Assembly: GCA_011526085.1 (NCBI GenBank)
Contig: WYBC01000023.1
Location: 35,555 to 99,554, forward strand
Length of the DNA: 64,000 bases
Source of the DNA: Lysobacter sp.
Lineage (GTDB): Bacteria; Pseudomonadota; Gammaproteobacteria; Xanthomonadales; Xanthomonadaceae
Reading direction: 5' to 3'
The notes beneath the pieces are model-generated. The model ran no database searches, was not told the origin of the DNA, and saw nothing but the letters and a program-made list of their open reading frames with translations. The stretch's first letter is position 1. Every line of letters starts with the position of its first letter. Position numbers and translations under genes: made by a program. This document shows, in pieces, positions 37,146 through 49,711 of this stretch.

Positions 37146-37813
37146 GCGTTCGCCGCCCGCGCGATGCGCCGGTAATGCAGTACCTTGCCGCGATACGGCG
37201 GCGGATCTTCGTCGTCCATCGGACAGGCGGAGGTTTCCAGCGCGAAACCCAGCTCGCCGAGCAACCGCGTGAAGCGGCCGCTGTTGCCGCGGCCCGGATC
37301 GGTCACCAGCACTTCGGCCACCGGATACGCATGCCGCATCACCACCTCGCACAGGCGCTCGGCCTGGCCGCGCTCGTACAGCACGTCGCTGGCGATGATC
37401 GCGTCGAAATGCCCCAGCGCCGGCAGCGGCTCGTCCCAGCGCAGTTGCCGGTAATGCAGCGCGTGCAGACCGTTGAGCGCAGCGTTGTAGGCGAGAAAGG
37501 GCTCGGCCAGCGGATGGATGTCGCTTGCCACGACATCCGCGCCGCGCCGCTGCAGCACCAGACTCGCCAGGCCGATGCCGCAGCCGAGTTCGAGAATGCG
37601 CTTGCCGCCGATGTCGAAGCGATGCATCGCCTGCGCCAGCAGGCGCCCGGACGGCCACGATTGCCCGAACAGACTCCACTGCGCCGGCGAAATGCCCAGA
37701 CGCTCGCCGTGACCGTCGGGATCGGCGAACTGCTGCAGGTCGCTGAGCACGCGCAGACGATAGGCAACTCCGCCGACGGCGTGGGTGACTTGGCGTGTGT
37801 GATAACCCGGCAT
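37142..37813 (-). CDS. Class I SAM-dependent methyltransferase
   Basis: A 223-residue protein with motif I ELGCGIGLASL, an acidic motif II (VVASDIHPLAEPF), and a post-I block FDAIIASDVLYERG of the kind found in the ETFB/EEF lysine methyltransferase group. A protein lysine substrate is therefore possible but unproven. It is the first gene of a pair with the cysteine-cluster gene, overlapping it by four bases. Confidence 0.88.
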   Translation of the reverse strand: MPGYHTRQVTHAVGGVAYRLRVLSDLQQFADPDGHGERLGISPAQWSLFGQSWPSGRLLAQAMHRFDIGGKRILELGCGIGLASLVLQRRGADVVASDIHPLAEPFLAYNAALNGLHALHYRQLRWDEPLPALGHFDAIIASDVLYERGQAERLCEVVMRHAYPVAEVLVTDPGRGNSGRFTRLLGELGFALETSACPMDDEDPPPYRGKVLHYRRIARAANA

Positions 37814-38121
37814 GGCGGCTCCCGGAGGACGGCGCCCCAGGTGGGGCGGTCACGCAGATGAGGGAGCGGAACGACCGGATGCGGACTCCGACTCAAGATC
37901 TGGATGCGATCGGGATTCGGATACGGGCGCGACGCGCGAATGCAGCGCTGGCGCCGCCATCCTACGCCATCCGCCCCCATCGCGCGCGGGCCTCTACGTT
38001 CAGCTTCGCGGATTCCGCCGCGAATGCCTGCGAAAAACGCCTTCATGCGTCCGACGTCGAGCATGCGCCGCACGGAATCTGAAATTGTATAACTCGCGAT
38101 CGATCCGTAGGCTGTGCCCCC
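37814..38121. other. Divergent intergenic region before the metal-efflux operon
   Basis: This 308-base region lies between the methyltransferase (minus) and the efflux leader gene (plus). A TATAAC hexamer at 38088-38093 could be a -10 box for the efflux operon, but no good -35 matches it. No metal-regulator gene or strong dyad was identified. Confidence 0.35.
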
Positions 38122-38505
38122 ATGCCCGCGCCCCGCCGCCCGCGTCCGCCGTTGTTTCTGCATCCGCATCGCCTGCGGATGCAGGCGATGCGCAGCGTCG
38201 CGCTGGCGTTGCTGCTGATCGGCATGGTGTTGAATCCGATGCTGGCCGCCGCGTGCCAGATCGACGACATCGGCGATCGCATGTCCGGGCAACATCCATC
38301 GGTTTCGAACCACGCGCCCGCGCAGGATGGGCAATGCTGCCCGATGCAGGGTTGCAGCGCCTGCTGCGCGCATGTCGCGGTGTTCCTGCCCGCATTGGAC
38401 GTGGTGTCCGGACTTCCGGCGGGCGCCGGGATCCTTCCCGTGCTGTCGATCGAATTCGAACCGACCGCTTATCCCGTGCCATTCCGGCCTCCGATCCGGG
38501 GTTGA
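38122..38505 (+). CDS. Small cysteine-rich exported protein leading the efflux operon
   Basis: Up to 127 residues. A hydrophobic segment (MRSVALALLLIGMVLNPMLAAA) acts as a signal or anchor and is followed by a Cys/Met/His-bearing region, GQCCPMQGCSACCAH. Such a cluster directly upstream of a heavy-metal RND operon suggests periplasmic metal binding, as in small CopL-like or leader proteins, but no named family was confirmed. The ATG at 38122 leaves 19 odd basic/Pro residues before the hydrophobic segment; starts at 38179 or 38188 would give a normal signal peptide. The outer-membrane gene follows 56 bases later. Confidence 0.65.
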   Translation: MPAPRRPRPPLFLHPHRLRMQAMRSVALALLLIGMVLNPMLAAACQIDDIGDRMSGQHPSVSNHAPAQDGQCCPMQGCSACCAHVAVFLPALDVVSGLPAGAGILPVLSIEFEPTAYPVPFRPPIRG

Positions 38506-38561
38506 CGCTCGACCGGCCCATCGCCGGCGATTTGTCCCCCTGAATCCATCGGAGCATCCCC

Positions 38562-39889
38562 ATGCGTGTGCGACTCGCGGCCCTGGCCGTGTGCGTCGCA
38601 GCCTGTGCCGTGGCGTTCGCCGCGGCGGCTGCCGACGATCCGGTTTCGAACCACCGGACCCGGAATGAATTGACCTTGCACGACGCGATCGTTCGCGTCG
38701 CCGATTCCCACCCCGATCTGCGCCTGTTCGGCGCCCGTGGCGATGCCCTCGTCGCCGATCGCGATCGCGCCGCCCTGCGTCCTGCGCTCATCGCCGGCGC
38801 CACGATCGAGAATGCCATGGGCACCGGCGCATCGAGTGGCGTGCAGGCTGCGGAACTCACCTTCACGCTCGCCTCGGTGCTGGAGCGTGGCGGCAAACTC
38901 GACGCGCGCCGGGTCGTGGCGCAAAGTCGCATCGATGCGCTCGCCATCGAACGCGAAACGCGCCGACTCGATCTGATGGCCGAAGTCGCGCGGCGTTATC
39001 TGGCCGCGGTGGCGGCGCGCGCGCAGCGCGACATCGCGCAACTGGACATCGCACAGCGCCGGCGTACCGTCGCCGGTGCGCGTCACCGCCTGCAGGCTGG
39101 CGCGTCGCCGGAATCGGTGGTGCTGGCCGCGCAGGCCGCGCTCGCGCGTGCCGAACTGGATCGCGCCCGCGCCGAACAGCGATCGATCGCCGCGCGCAGG
39201 CATCTGGCGGCGCTGTGGGGCGAACGCGATCCGGACTTCGATATCGTCGTCTCCGATCCGCTGCAGCTTCCCGCCATCGACGATCTCTCGGCGCTGGTCG
39301 AACTGCTGCGGGACACGCCTGAGCTGACCAGGTTCGCCGACGAACGACGCATCCGCGAAGCGCGTCTGCGCCTCGCGCGTTCCGAAGCCGAGGGCGATCT
39401 CGAATGGCAGATTGGCCTGCGCCGCCTGCAGGCCGGAGACGACATCGCGTTCGTCGCGGGCGTTTCGATGCCGCTCGGCGCCGGCCGACGCGCGCAGCCC
39501 GGGATCCGCGGCGCCGAAGCCGAGCTGGCGGCGCTGGAGATCGAGCGCGAAGCGCAGGGGCTCGCGCTGTATTCGACGCTCGTCGACGCGCACGGCCGCT
39601 ATCGCGTCGCGCAGGTCGAAGTGCAGCGCCTGCGCGACGAGGTGCTGCCGACGCTGGCTCGGGCCGAAGCCGCCGCCGAGCGTGCCTATCGCGCCGGCGC
39701 GATCAGTTATCTCGAATGGGCGCAACTGCAGTCCGAGCGGACCGCAGGACGAAAACAACAACTCGAGGTCGCGCTCGATGCCCAGCGCGCGCTGATCGAA
39801 ATCCAGAGACTCACCGGCCGGCCGCTCGTCGCGGCGTTCGTCGAGGCGTCCGTCGCCGCGCCCGGCGCCACCGCACAAGGAACCGCACC

Positions 39890-39893
<4 letters not shown>
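38562..39893 (+). CDS. czcC: TolC-family outer membrane factor of heavy-metal efflux (CzcC-like)
   Basis: A 443-residue protein with a Sec signal. It has two tandem OEP-like halves with long coiled-coil helices (for example AVAARAQRDIAQLDIAQRRR and AEAAAERAYRAGAISYLEWA); the second motif is characteristic of CzcC/CusC factors. It forms the outer-membrane tunnel for the RND pump encoded next. Its stop overlaps the adaptor start (ATGA). Confidence 0.9.
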
Positions 39894-44399
<4,506 letters not shown>

Positions 44400-44511
44400 C
44401 CCGCCCGCGAAGTTCGCCATCGGCCATCGTGCCGATGGCGAACGCTCGCCAAGACACCCGCGGCATGCCCCCCGAACCTCACCAAACGCAGCCAGACGCC
44501 GAGCGCAGGAC

Positions 44512-44543
44512 GTAGGCTGGCGCTGAGCGCAGCGAAGCCCAGC
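44512..44543. repeat. REP-like repeat with GAGCGCAGCGAAG core
   Basis: GTAGGCTGGCGCTGAGCGCA followed by GCGAAGCCCAGC is an imperfect palindrome of the widespread proteobacterial type that reads GTAGG(T/C)TGG...AGCGCAGCGAAGCCCAAC. Confidence 0.65.
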
Positions 44544-44580
44544 ACCCCGCGTCGCCATTGAACAATGACGACCACTCCCA

Positions 44581-44603
44581 CGGTAGAGCGGCCTTAAGCC
44601 GCT
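44581..44603. repeat. Single arm of the GGTAGAGCGGCC dispersed repeat
   Basis: CGGTAGAGCGGCCTTAAGCC followed by GCT matches the left arm of the inverted repeat at 25019, with a deletion/substitution in the loop. It shows that element is dispersed. Confidence 0.7.
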
Positions 44604-44882
44604 GGTGCTTTGGCGGCTGTGCTGCGAGATGTGCGGCTGTGGGCTGGAACCTGCTAGCGGCGGCAGTAATGGTGGATTTCGCGACTGGAAGACAAAGCTC
44701 CGATGGCATTCCTCGTAGCCATCAGGGCAAAAAGATCGCACTGCCCTCTTTGATCTGAGATGGGTCGAGGAGTAAGTTCCAAGGGGTTGATTCTGGCCCG
44801 AATCAGAGATCTGCTGGTCGGGGCATGAAAGCAAGTGGAATATACTGCTATTTCTCACGCTTCTACGAACTAAGGAAGAGCA

Positions 44883-46571
44883 ATGAAGGTTGCCGATCTC
44901 AACCACAAAGTATTCTCTGAGCAGCATCTCAATTCATATGAGAAACGGGCGCCTGACTTCTCCGGGAGATTCATCAGGTGGTTCTTAGAGCACATCTATC
45001 GGCTGGATGAGATTGACGCTGACGATGCCAGTGTAGATGCCAAGCACGATAAGGGCGTTGACGCTATATATGTTGACGATATTTCAGAAACCGTATTCAT
45101 CATTCAAGCGAAGACTAGTACAAAAGATAATGCCGAGTTCGGTGACACAGACCTCAAAGAGTTCTATGGAACTCTTCAGCAATTTGATGCTAAGAAGAAA
45201 ATTGAAGAGGTTATTTCAGAGACAAAGAATGGAAAACTTAAGCAGGCTCTTTTAAGAACAGGTTTGGCTGAAAAAGTAGAAAGTGGTTATGAGGTTCGTG
45301 GTGTCTTTATTAGCAATGCGAAAGGGAACGGCGATGCAAAAGCAATAATGTCAAAGCTTCCAAAAATGGATCTTTATGACGCGACCGCGATTGCGGACGA
45401 ATATGTCGATTTGGACGTTGACGGTGGAATCAAAGGAAATTACTACTTCGATGTTTCTGATTCAGATGTGATCGAGTATGACGCTGGCGGCGCCGCTGCT
45501 CGAATTTTTTTGGCGCCGGCCCTCAATCTGTTAAAGATGGATGGAATTGTCGATGGGCGCCTCTTCGAACAGAACGTCCGATTGGCTTTGGGCAACACTA
45601 AGGTTAACAAGGGACTTAGGGCAAGTATCAAATTAAAAGAGGAACATAGGAATTTTCCGCTTTATCACAATGGAATCAATGTTCTTTGCAGAAAAATTTC
45701 CTCCGAAACAGAAGAGCGGATAGAGATTGAAGACTACGTAGTCGTAAATGGCGCTCAAAGCCTCACGTCATTGATGGCCGAGAAATCTAAGATAACAAGC
45801 GATCTAAAGATTCTTGTAAAGCTAATCGAGACCAAGGGTGATACGGCGCTTTCTCAAAGGATTACGACGAACAGCAATAATCAGAATGCAATCAAGGCGC
45901 GTGATCTGAAGTCTAACCACAATATACAGCAGAGGCTCAGGGCTGAAGTCAAGGCCATCAGTGGTGATAAAGTAGCCTACGAGATAAAGCAAGGCGAGAT
46001 CAACAAAGGCAAGGATGTTCTGAGCAACGAGACCGCAGGTCTAATCCTGCTTGCAATGGATCTTGCGCAGCCGTGGAGCTGCCATCAAAAATACAAAATA
46101 ATGGATGAGCTTCATTCAGAAATATTTGGCAGGCCTGATGTGAATGGAGCAAAAATTCTCGGTTACTGGGAGTGCTTCAAGGCAGTTGAACCGGCAATCG
46201 AAGCGATCGAGAATAAGCATTTTGCCTATTACAATCTTACTAAATACTTCTTGTCTTATGCAGTGGTCGGGCTCATTCGAACTGAGTCGGCTGGTGCAGC
46301 AATGTTGCATAATATGCAGAATATTATTGTTCTGGGAAGGCTGAATGAATTAAAAGAAATATTCAACAATCTAGCCAATTCGCTGGCATACGATCTAAAC
46401 GCTGAGATTGTCGGCGAAGAGGCGGAATTATTTGACTACAAGAACGAACTGAAGAGCCCGGCTTGGTGTAAGAAGATTGCCGCAAGATTAGTGGCACAAT
46501 ATTTGAAGGATGTGATGCGCAAAAAGGCAGTCTCCATCGAAGTTCTTTGCGCAGATCTTGCGGCAGCCTGA
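44883..46571 (+). CDS. AIPR-family abortive-infection protein with PD-(D/E)XK-like N-terminus
   Basis: A 562-residue protein without signal peptide. Residues about 20-80 show a nuclease-like pattern: GVDAIY (Asp60) and FIIQAK (Gln75-x-Lys77), as in Mrr/PD-(D/E)XK folds. The AIPR core contains FPLYHNGINVLCRK, DYVVVNGAQSLTSL and TTNSNNQNAIKARDLKSN, hallmarks of the AIPR family, founded on a lactococcal phage-resistance protein. The gene is strikingly AT-rich against the GC-rich surroundings, with many Lys/Ile/Asn codons (AAA, ATA), so it was acquired by transfer. AAGGAAG lies just before the ATG. A hairpin terminator starts at the stop. Defence activity is inferred from family and context. Confidence 0.88.
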   Translation: MKVADLNHKVFSEQHLNSYEKRAPDFSGRFIRWFLEHIYRLDEIDADDASVDAKHDKGVDAIYVDDISETVFIIQAKTSTKDNAEFGDTDLKEFYGTLQQFDAKKKIEEVISETKNGKLKQALLRTGLAEKVESGYEVRGVFISNAKGNGDAKAIMSKLPKMDLYDATAIADEYVDLDVDGGIKGNYYFDVSDSDVIEYDAGGAAARIFLAPALNLLKMDGIVDGRLFEQNVRLALGNTKVNKGLRASIKLKEEHRNFPLYHNGINVLCRKISSETEERIEIEDYVVVNGAQSLTSLMAEKSKITSDLKILVKLIETKGDTALSQRITTNSNNQNAIKARDLKSNHNIQQRLRAEVKAISGDKVAYEIKQGEINKGKDVLSNETAGLILLAMDLAQPWSCHQKYKIMDELHSEIFGRPDVNGAKILGYWECFKAVEPAIEAIENKHFAYYNLTKYFLSYAVVGLIRTESAGAAMLHNMQNIIVLGRLNELKEIFNNLANSLAYDLNAEIVGEEAELFDYKNELKSPAWCKKIAARLVAQYLKDVMRKKAVSIEVLCADLAAA

Positions 46572-46600
46572 TGATATGCATTCGCGGCCGCGCATATCAT
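46571..46600 (+). terminator. Terminator of the AIPR gene
   Basis: ATGATATGC and GCATATCAT form a perfect nine-base stem starting at the last base of the stop codon, followed by TCTTT. It closes the AT-rich unit. Confidence 0.75.
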
Positions 46601-46670
46601 TCTTTGCCGCGAACAACTAGCAAGGTGGGCTTTAAGTCTGCCCTATGAGCTTGATCCAGACGGCGGGCCA

Positions 46671-47072
46671 ATGCGCATGGAAATTCGATTCATGTGGATG
46701 GAGGACAGCGGCCGACACGAGCCGATTTGCGCGGGTTACGGGAGCACCGACCGCTATGACTATCTCGGGTGCCTGTTGACCGATGATGGCGGCCTTGGTC
46801 GGGATTTCCATCTTCCATGGCTTCGGGAAGCGAGGAGGATGTGCGGGAAGATTCTGGACGGAGTTTCGGAAAGCGAGTGCTTCACCACGGAATGCTTCGC
46901 CGCGGACATGTCGGTGGATGGCGTCTGGATCTCCTTCAATACGGAAGAGCCCACAAGCGGCGCCAGATTGCTGTTCCCGGGCTTCATTCGCGTTCTTGAT
47001 GGCTGGATCGATTTCCTGGAGGCAGGCCCGAGAAACGACGGCGCTTCAGTGACAATCCACGCGGATTTGTAG
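46671..47072 (+). CDS. Hypothetical protein downstream of the AIPR gene
   Basis: A 133-residue protein opening MRMEIRFMWMEDSGRHEP, with YGSTDRYDYLGCLLTDDGG, then WLREARRMCGKILDGV and FIRVLDGWIDFLEAGP. It is acidic, with no signal peptide, membrane helix or known domain. The frame stays open for about 30 codons upstream and reads plausibly (EQLARWALSLPYELDPDG), but no good start exists there. The gene may therefore have lost its original 5' end when the AIPR unit arrived. Base composition is closer to the host chromosome than to the AIPR gene. Confidence 0.55.
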   Translation: MRMEIRFMWMEDSGRHEPICAGYGSTDRYDYLGCLLTDDGGLGRDFHLPWLREARRMCGKILDGVSESECFTTECFAADMSVDGVWISFNTEEPTSGARLLFPGFIRVLDGWIDFLEAGPRNDGASVTIHADL

Positions 47073-47085
47073 GAAGGCACGCTGC

Positions 47086-47117
47086 CAAAAAACAGGGTCA
47101 GCAAAAAACAGGGTCAG
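47086..47117 (+). repeat. Two tandem copies of a 16-base repeat
   Basis: CAAAAAACAGGGTCAG occurs twice with no spacer. Motifs of the AAAACAGGGTCAG type are common beside REP-associated or other transposase genes in related genomes, so this may be the scar of a lost element. No transposase remains here. Confidence 0.7.
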
Positions 47118-47151
47118 TGTCTGATGTATCTTCTACGAATGCGCATCGACA

Positions 47152-47238
47152 CGCCGCGACAGTCGCATAGGGTGCGCCCTCGGCGCACCGCTGGATCGAA
47201 GCAATTCCGAAAACCGGTGCGCCAGGGCAGCACCCTAT
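47152..47238. repeat. Left copy of 87-base repeat flanking the ADP-ribosylglycohydrolase gene
   Basis: The copy is nearly identical to 48302-48387, with about six substitutions and one indel. It has inverted ends (ATAGGGTGCG ... GCACCCTAT). Read in the frame corresponding to the downstream gene's end it encodes HRHAATVA and a stop, close to the HRRAATAA end of that gene. Confidence 0.9.
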
Positions 47239-47339
47239 AACATCCTTCGATGTGGCCTCATGAGTTGCCGCAATTCCTGTCGTGATCAAGCCGACCCCTG
47301 CTACAGTCCGCAGCGTTCCCGCATCACTGTCTCTGGCTG

Positions 47340-48320
47340 ATGATCCCCGACAATTCCAATTCCAAACCCGACCCCGCAAGCGACGACGACCGTATCGCCG
47401 GTGCGCTGGTCGGCCTGCTGATTGGCGATGCGCTGGGCGTGCCCTACGAATTCCATCCGCCCGAGCTGATTCCGCCGGTGGATCAGATCGAGTATGCGCC
47501 GCCGCCAGGATTCGAACGGTCGCATAAGGGCGTGCCGCCTGGGACGTGGTCCGACGACGGGGCGCAGGCGCTGTGCCTGCTGGCGTCGCTGCTGGACTGC
47601 GGACACCTGGATCTCGATGATTTCGCCGAGCGGCTTGTCCGCTGGTACGACGACGGCTATCTCGCGGTCGACGGCATCGTGTTCGATATCGGCATCGCGA
47701 CCGGGCACGCGGTTCGGGCGCTGCGCGCCGGCACCACGCCGGAGCAGGCGGGGCCCGACGATGTCTACAGCAACGGCAACGGTTCGCTGATGCGCGTGCT
47801 GCCGCTGGTGCTGTGGCACCGAGGCGATGACGCCGAACTGGTGCGCGATGCGCGCAGGCAATCGCTGGTGACGCACGGACATTTGCGTGCGCAGTTGTGC
47901 TGTGCGTTGTATTGCCTGTGGGCGCGGCGCGTGTTCATGGGTGCCGACGACGCGTGGGAAGAGGCCGTCCGCGCACTGCGCCGAATCGTGGTGGATGAGC
48001 CGGCAGCGGTCGAGGAACTGGAATGGTCGATTCGCCCTGATGAGCCCGCGATCGGTGAGGGATCGGGCTACGTGGTCGACGCGCTGCGCTCTGCGCGCTG
48101 GGCTGCGCAGGCGCCCGATTTCACGGGCGTTGTTCGTCGCGCGATCCGCTTGGGCAACGACACCGATACCACGGCCTGCGTTGCCGGAGGCATCGGCGGG
48201 CTGCGCTTTGGACTGTCCTCGATTCCGCAGCGCTGGCTGGACGGCCTGCGCGGCCACGATCTCTACGCACCACTGCTCACGGGCTTGCTCGCACACCGAC
48301 GCGCCGCGACAGCCGCATAG
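47340..48320 (+). CDS. ADP-ribosylglycohydrolase family protein
   Basis: A 326-residue protein of the DraG/ARH fold. It has GLLIGDALGVPYEFH, the metal-binding Asp pair in TWSDDGAQ, NGNGSLMRVLPL and the C-terminal GNDTDTTACVAGGIGGL with the second metal site. Such enzymes remove ADP-ribose from protein residues or nucleic acid, reversing ADP-ribosylation. The usual DDT triplet reads DDG here, a mild departure. Flanking repeats include its own 3' end. The substrate is unknown; proximity to an AIPR gene allows a defence link but does not show it. Confidence 0.9.
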   Translation: MIPDNSNSKPDPASDDDRIAGALVGLLIGDALGVPYEFHPPELIPPVDQIEYAPPPGFERSHKGVPPGTWSDDGAQALCLLASLLDCGHLDLDDFAERLVRWYDDGYLAVDGIVFDIGIATGHAVRALRAGTTPEQAGPDDVYSNGNGSLMRVLPLVLWHRGDDAELVRDARRQSLVTHGHLRAQLCCALYCLWARRVFMGADDAWEEAVRALRRIVVDEPAAVEELEWSIRPDEPAIGEGSGYVVDALRSARWAAQAPDFTGVVRRAIRLGNDTDTTACVAGGIGGLRFGLSSIPQRWLDGLRGHDLYAPLLTGLLAHRRAATAA

Positions 48321-48387
48321 GGTGCGCCTCGGCGCACCGATGGATCGAAGCAATCCCGAAAACCGGTGCGCCAAGGCCGCACCCTAT
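48302..48387. repeat. Right copy of the repeat flanking the ADP-ribosylglycohydrolase gene
   Basis: This copy contains the last six codons and stop of the ADP-ribosylglycohydrolase gene and the stop codon of the convergent DUF1176 gene. Its inverted ends can form a long hairpin that may terminate both genes. Confidence 0.9.
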
Positions 48388-49457
48388 TTCTTGGCCTTCA
48401 CCACCTCCGTCACCAGCGTCGGCAGTTGCCACGCGCCGCCGGGGAAGCCCTTGCATTGGCCGGTGGTCATTTCGCCGGTGGCGATGAAGGTCCTGCCGTC
48501 CCAGGTCCATTCCTGCGAGCCCCAGCAGTCGCCCATGCCGCGGCCCTTGTGCGCGGCGGAGAGGGTGCCGTCTTCGTAGCCGTTGGCTTCTTCGGTGACG
48601 AATTCGGGCTTGAAGGGCGGCGCGTCGTCGACGATCCAGTAGCCGTCGCCGGCGTTGTAGGCGGCGAGCCAGCAGCGGGTGGAGACCAGCAGTTTCGTTT
48701 TCGTCAGGCGGGCGATCTCCAGCGGCTGCACGTCGTTCTCGTCGAAGAGGTCCATGCAGTCGTCGGCGTCGCTGGCGCTGCGCAGGGCGGCGCGCAGCGC
48801 GTCGCCGTGGCGATCGAGGAAACCGGCGTCGGTGGGCTTGGGCGGATGCGGCGCCACCGCGCGCACCACCGGGGCGGGCAGCGGCGGCAGCACGTCGGAT
48901 TCGCTGCGCTTGCCGGGGCGGCGCAGCGCGCCGGGGGTGCCGAGGCGGCCCTGGACTTCGTCCATCTTCAACAACACCGCGGACGCGCCGCGGTCGGAGA
49001 GCGTCCAGGTGTGCTTGCCGGCGCTGAATTCGATGCGTGTGTCGCGCGCCAGCGCCTTCAGCAGCGCGGCGACCTGTGCGGGCGTGAGGTCGGCGACGGT
49101 GTCGGTCTGCTGCATCGCGACGCTGCCGTGCGCGCGGCCATCGATGGACAGCGCCAGCCGGAATTGTTTCGGCAAGTCCCCGAGGAGGGTTTCGTCCCAG
49201 TCGTCGGCCAGCGCGACCTGGCCGGTCACCGCAGTGCCGGGCCCGGCCTTGCGGGTGAGCAGCACGCTGACCGGTGTGCTGGCGTCTTCGTCCTGATACC
49301 CGGCCGCGCGGCAGGTGCGGGTGTTGTCGCAGACCAGTTCCCAGTCCTCATGCTCGAAGTTCACGGCTTCGGCGCCGGCGTGAGTGCCGGCGAACAGGGG
49401 CGCGGCGAACGCCAGCAGGCAACTGGACAGCGCGGCAGCGGGGCGAGCGAGGGACAT
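48384..49457 (-). CDS. DUF1176 domain exported protein
   Basis: A 357-residue protein with a Sec signal (LARPAAALSSCLLAFAAPLFA). The DUF1176 features are VNFEHEDWELVCDNTRTCRA, ALLKALARDTRIEF, WLAAYNAGDGYWIVDD and CWGSQEWTWDGRTF, with several paired cysteines. The family is periplasmic and of unknown function. The start at 49457 gives the signal; an ATG at 49487 would add ten residues. Confidence 0.78.
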   Translation of the reverse strand: MSLARPAAALSSCLLAFAAPLFAGTHAGAEAVNFEHEDWELVCDNTRTCRAAGYQDEDASTPVSVLLTRKAGPGTAVTGQVALADDWDETLLGDLPKQFRLALSIDGRAHGSVAMQQTDTVADLTPAQVAALLKALARDTRIEFSAGKHTWTLSDRGASAVLLKMDEVQGRLGTPGALRRPGKRSESDVLPPLPAPVVRAVAPHPPKPTDAGFLDRHGDALRAALRSASDADDCMDLFDENDVQPLEIARLTKTKLLVSTRCWLAAYNAGDGYWIVDDAPPFKPEFVTEEANGYEDGTLSAAHKGRGMGDCWGSQEWTWDGRTFIATGEMTTGQCKGFPGGAWQLPTLVTEVVKAKK

Positions 49458-49529
49458 GACGATGCGACCTGTGCGTGGGGGATGCACAGGATAGCCAATC
49501 GATGCGCCGGGGCGCCCATCGAAGCCCCC

Positions 49530-49653
49530 TGCAGGAGCGCCGGGAGGCGCGACCGCACCTCACCGCTACGACACGCTCATCGTCTCCGGTTGAAAGCCCG
49601 CAGTTTGTCGCGCCTTGACCAGCCATGCGGCTGTTGAAAACCGGCGCTCCTAC
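49530..49653. repeat. Inverted pair of GGAGCGCCGG REP-like elements
   Basis: TGCAGGAGCGCCGGGAGGCG continuing CGACC (49530-49553) and the complement of GTAGGAGCGCCGG (49641-49653) face each other between the DUF1176 and GH13 genes. This matches the TGTAGGAGCG...CGCGAC repeats frequent in Xanthomonadaceae. Confidence 0.65.
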
Positions 49654-49711
49654 GGCGGCTTCGGCGACAGATGTCGCTTATCGAGGCATGCCAGACAGGC
49701 GCCGACACGCT

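Larger units (their letters stand above)
44400..44882. other. Repeat-bearing junction between efflux operon and AIPR gene
   Basis: This 483-base stretch has no supported gene. It contains two dispersed repeats (44512-44543, 44581-44603), then becomes AT-rich towards the AIPR gene. A TGATTC-TGGCCC-GAATCA dyad (44788-44805) and a TATACT -10-like hexamer (44841-44846) precede the AIPR start. These are the best candidates for its operator and promoter, but no -35 is convincing. Confidence 0.45.

Noticed and set aside
47086..47117. A CRISPR array
   Set aside because: There are only two copies, directly adjacent, with no spacer sequence and no cas genes.
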